A stretch of 8,519 bases of DNA, taken from contig DGUV01000058.1 in NCBI GenBank assembly GCA_002395775.1, positions 1 to 8,519 of the forward strand, read 5' to 3'. Of the stretch, positions 7,401-8,519 are shown piece after piece. Position 1 is the stretch's first letter. Every line of letters begins with the position of its first letter. The DNA is from Prevotellaceae bacterium UBA4301 (lineage in GTDB: Bacteria; Bacteroidota; Bacteroidia; Bacteroidales; Bacteroidaceae). Both the position numbers and the translations under genes were made by a program. A model generated the notes under the pieces. The model saw nothing but the letters and a program-made list of their open reading frames with translations. It did not search any database and had not been told where the DNA came from.

Positions 7401-8449
7401 CGACCATTGCAGTTGCGGATACAGGCAAGGGCATTCCTGACAGCGACAAACCCAACGTGTTCAAGAGATTCTATCAGTCTGCATCCAACGACAGCTTCCA
7501 GACGGGCAGTGGCATAGGACTTCACATTGCGAGCGACTACGTAAAGCTCCATCATGGAACCATCAACATCACCGACAACAAACCAGTAGGCAGCGTCTTC
7601 ACCATCACACTGCCAATTAGAGCATCAGGTGCTCAGGCTGTTCTGCTCTTAGAAGAAAAAGCCATGCCGACGGATGAAATCCCTAAGGAAGACAATCGCA
7701 AGACCATTCTCGTGGTTGACGACAATCAGGATATGCTGTCGTTTGTCAGTGCCTGCATGAAAGAAAGTTACCACGTGCATACAGCCACCGATGGAGTTGC
7801 AGCACTCAAGCTGTTGGAGCATGAGCAAATCGACTTGATGATCAGCGATGTGATGATGCCTGGCATGGACGGTTTTGAGCTATGCCAAAGGGTGAAAACC
7901 GACATCAACCTATCTCACATTCCCGTCATTCTGCTGACGGCACGCACCACTGATGTCAGTCGCATTGAAGGTCTGCAGCTGGGTGCTGATGACTATATCA
8001 CCAAACCCTTCAACGTGGAGATACTGCGTCTTCGTGTGAAGAAATTCATAGATTGGGAACAGAACAACCATCGCCAGTTCCGTCAGAAAATGAATATAGA
8101 ACCAAGCGAAATGACCATCACTCCACTCGACGAGCAGTTTATCAAGAAAGCCATTGCCTTGGTTGAGAAAAACATCGCCGATTCCGAATTCTCAGTCGAA
8201 ACGATGGCGACGGAGGTAGGCATGTCGCGCACCACACTCTACAAGAAACTGATGGCCATCACTGGCCAAGGCCCTGCCGAGTTTATACGCACCATCCGTA
8301 TCAAGCGCGGAAAGGCCCTGCTGGAAAGCTCCCAGATGCAAGTGACAGAAATAGCCTACGCTGTAGGCTTCACGACAGTCAAGAGTTTCACCATGAATTT
8401 CAAGGCAGAGTACGGTATGACACCTTCAGAATTCCGCAACAAGACATAA
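4478..8449 (+). CDS. Hybrid two-component system (sensor kinase, receiver and AraC-type regulator in one protein)
   Basis: This complete 1323-residue protein is a Bacteroidales-type HTCS, an inner-membrane sensor that binds an oligosaccharide in the periplasm and activates carbohydrate-use genes. It starts with GTG at 4478, which gives MRNVFILLMLC and a signal peptide ending near GAA/P (20-21); the ATG at 4502 would remove most of it. About 13 propeller repeats follow (50-658), many with DGxxWVGT-like cores, for example DSHGYLWVGT (57-66) and DGTVWVG (337-343). They are consistent with two propellers. A Y_Y_Y domain spans about 698-770 and a membrane helix 777-795, followed by a charged coiled coil. 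The kinase has its H-box ISHDLRTPLT (H833), N-box N949/N953, G1 DTGKGIP (981-987) and G2 TGSGIGL (1009-1015). The receiver has D1081/D1082, phospho-acceptor D1124, T1154 and K1176. The AraC DNA-binding domain covers about 1236-1320. All key residues are present. The ligand is unknown; a fucose-containing oligosaccharide is inferred from the neighbouring fucosidase. Confidence 0.97.
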   Translation: MRNVFILLMLCIVPLSVGAAPHSQQEGQHPFLIRSAFRTLGIRDGLRSNSVTSLLTDSHGYLWVGTAQGVNRYDGHEVRIRFPETDDDQLHELFNNPVTSMEEDADGRIWMECESGSYFLYDTHTARFSATATELLNGLGIGCKGNYKVKVGRKGTLWVLTEAAANRYDCHTGDLKTWEMRLPMPGKTADVVAEVPDGLYISAKHAVWHFNSSTGELQREELPESMQHSMGEHSLLADADGTLWVYSTREEHVCRYIVGGRCVREMVNLPQSTGDSENNAIRDMMDDGRGNIWIATDHRGVFVYNKRTGVITSMRHQREKLLSLASDNATCLTTDRDGTVWVGHLKSGLSYTSDAYHIMNAHALQCGDVLAMAYDAHGQLWMGTDGDGIYMEKPDGSIVKTDLPNITVMALISDGEGGMWVGTYNQGLYHMTDARRWKRYASDNGTFPSETVWTLAKDTEGNVWTSSPIGKTVVFNPKDESFRVVTTREGDDIRGNAIRFDGANTMYVGSVYGLWVFNLKSGDYRVAFGNRRGTRQWMNQMIIDLNADRQKGVMLLAHPDGITIFDTKRDTLYYIRHTDDVIKGMALDHDGCYWLCTTNGNVVSILPKRKSDGMELIRRNFLPHVGMPQFYFNGDAMVCSPQGEILMGGTEGYMSINPRRLIATKREEHNVMISGISIGDSLLNELTSAVRLHHDDAYLSVRFFSGSLENVQRIRYAYRLKGQMSDWVVTDKNEVSFYALSPGDYTLQLCVCREDGTMSSPRELHISVAPPFYRTLPMYMVYLLILIMVAFLLWQMMRKRQRERTERQRQLMERQKREQITEMKLQFFTNISHDLRTPLTLIISPLEQMIKKMEKGSTPDNLLTVLKRIGKNAQLLLSEVSALLDFRRLDAGGETLNLQSGDMVDHLNSILVSFSDYAEERGIHLAFNHNVDCFVMDYDREKMNKVVYNLFSNALKFTPVGGSISLSFSGGQDSATIAVADTGKGIPDSDKPNVFKRFYQSASNDSFQTGSGIGLHIASDYVKLHHGTINITDNKPVGSVFTITLPIRASGAQAVLLLEEKAMPTDEIPKEDNRKTILVVDDNQDMLSFVSACMKESYHVHTATDGVAALKLLEHEQIDLMISDVMMPGMDGFELCQRVKTDINLSHIPVILLTARTTDVSRIEGLQLGADDYITKPFNVEILRLRVKKFIDWEQNNHRQFRQKMNIEPSEMTITPLDEQFIKKAIALVEKNIADSEFSVETMATEVGMSRTTLYKKLMAITGQGPAEFIRTIRIKRGKALLESSQMQVTEIAYAVGFTTVKSFTMNFKAEYGMTPSEFRNKT

Positions 8450-8486
8450 GGTAGGTTCTAAAAATTCTGTTTTTTAGTTCTCTACC
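8450..8486 (+). terminator. Probable terminator hairpin after the regulator gene
   Basis: Directly after the TAA stop codon, GGTAG (8450-8454) pairs with CTACC (8482-8486) and CTAAAAA (8458-8464) pairs with TTTTTAG (8471-8477), around a six-base loop and a small internal loop. AT-rich sequence follows (AAATTATATTATTTCATTT), but there is no clean U-run, so the call is moderate. Nothing else is recognisable from 8487 to the window end. Confidence 0.45.
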
Positions 8487-8519
8487 AAATTATATTATTT
8501 CATTTCGGTTGCTTTTTGT

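Overview
The window looks like a polysaccharide-utilisation-type locus from a member of the Bacteroidales, probably Prevotellaceae. Three observations support this. The AT-rich intergenic regions carry TAnnTTTG promoter boxes, the -7 element of Bacteroidota. One gene encodes a hybrid two-component system with the full architecture typical of gut and oral Bacteroidales. A large secreted protein ends in a short type IX-like tail common in Prevotella and Bacteroides. The assignment to family or genus is inference.

Layout: (1) Positions 1-793, minus strand: the N-terminal half of a secreted GH29 alpha-L-fucosidase that runs off the left edge. Its signal peptide carries a GC-rich palindromic insertion read in frame. 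(2) Positions 794-996: a divergent intergenic region with two outward-facing TAnnTTTG boxes. Between them lies a symmetrical array of four ATGTTTCAT-like half-sites. The array and both -7 boxes share one centre of symmetry at base 888. (3) Positions 997-4377, plus strand: a 1126-residue secreted protein with no recognisable catalytic domain. It is built from an N-terminal beta-rich region and three galactose-binding-like jelly-roll modules separated by helical spacers, with a type IX-like C-terminal tail. (4) Positions 4378-4477: a separate promoter box followed by a long, nearly perfect stem-loop in the presumed leader. (5) Positions 4478-8449, plus strand: a complete 1323-residue hybrid two-component system (sensor propellers, histidine kinase, receiver and AraC-type output in one chain). 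(6) Positions 8450-8519: a terminator-like hairpin and AT-rich sequence.

Working model: the hybrid two-component system senses an oligosaccharide in the periplasm. It then activates, through the symmetrical operator, both the fucosidase and the large secreted protein. The latter would be a surface or extracellular glycan-binding partner for fucosylated glycans. No SusC/SusD pair is visible in the window, so the locus is either atypical or extends beyond it. The likely new points are the mirror-symmetrical bidirectional promoter, the repeat-interrupted fucosidase signal peptide, the uncharacterised three-module protein and the leader hairpin of the regulator.
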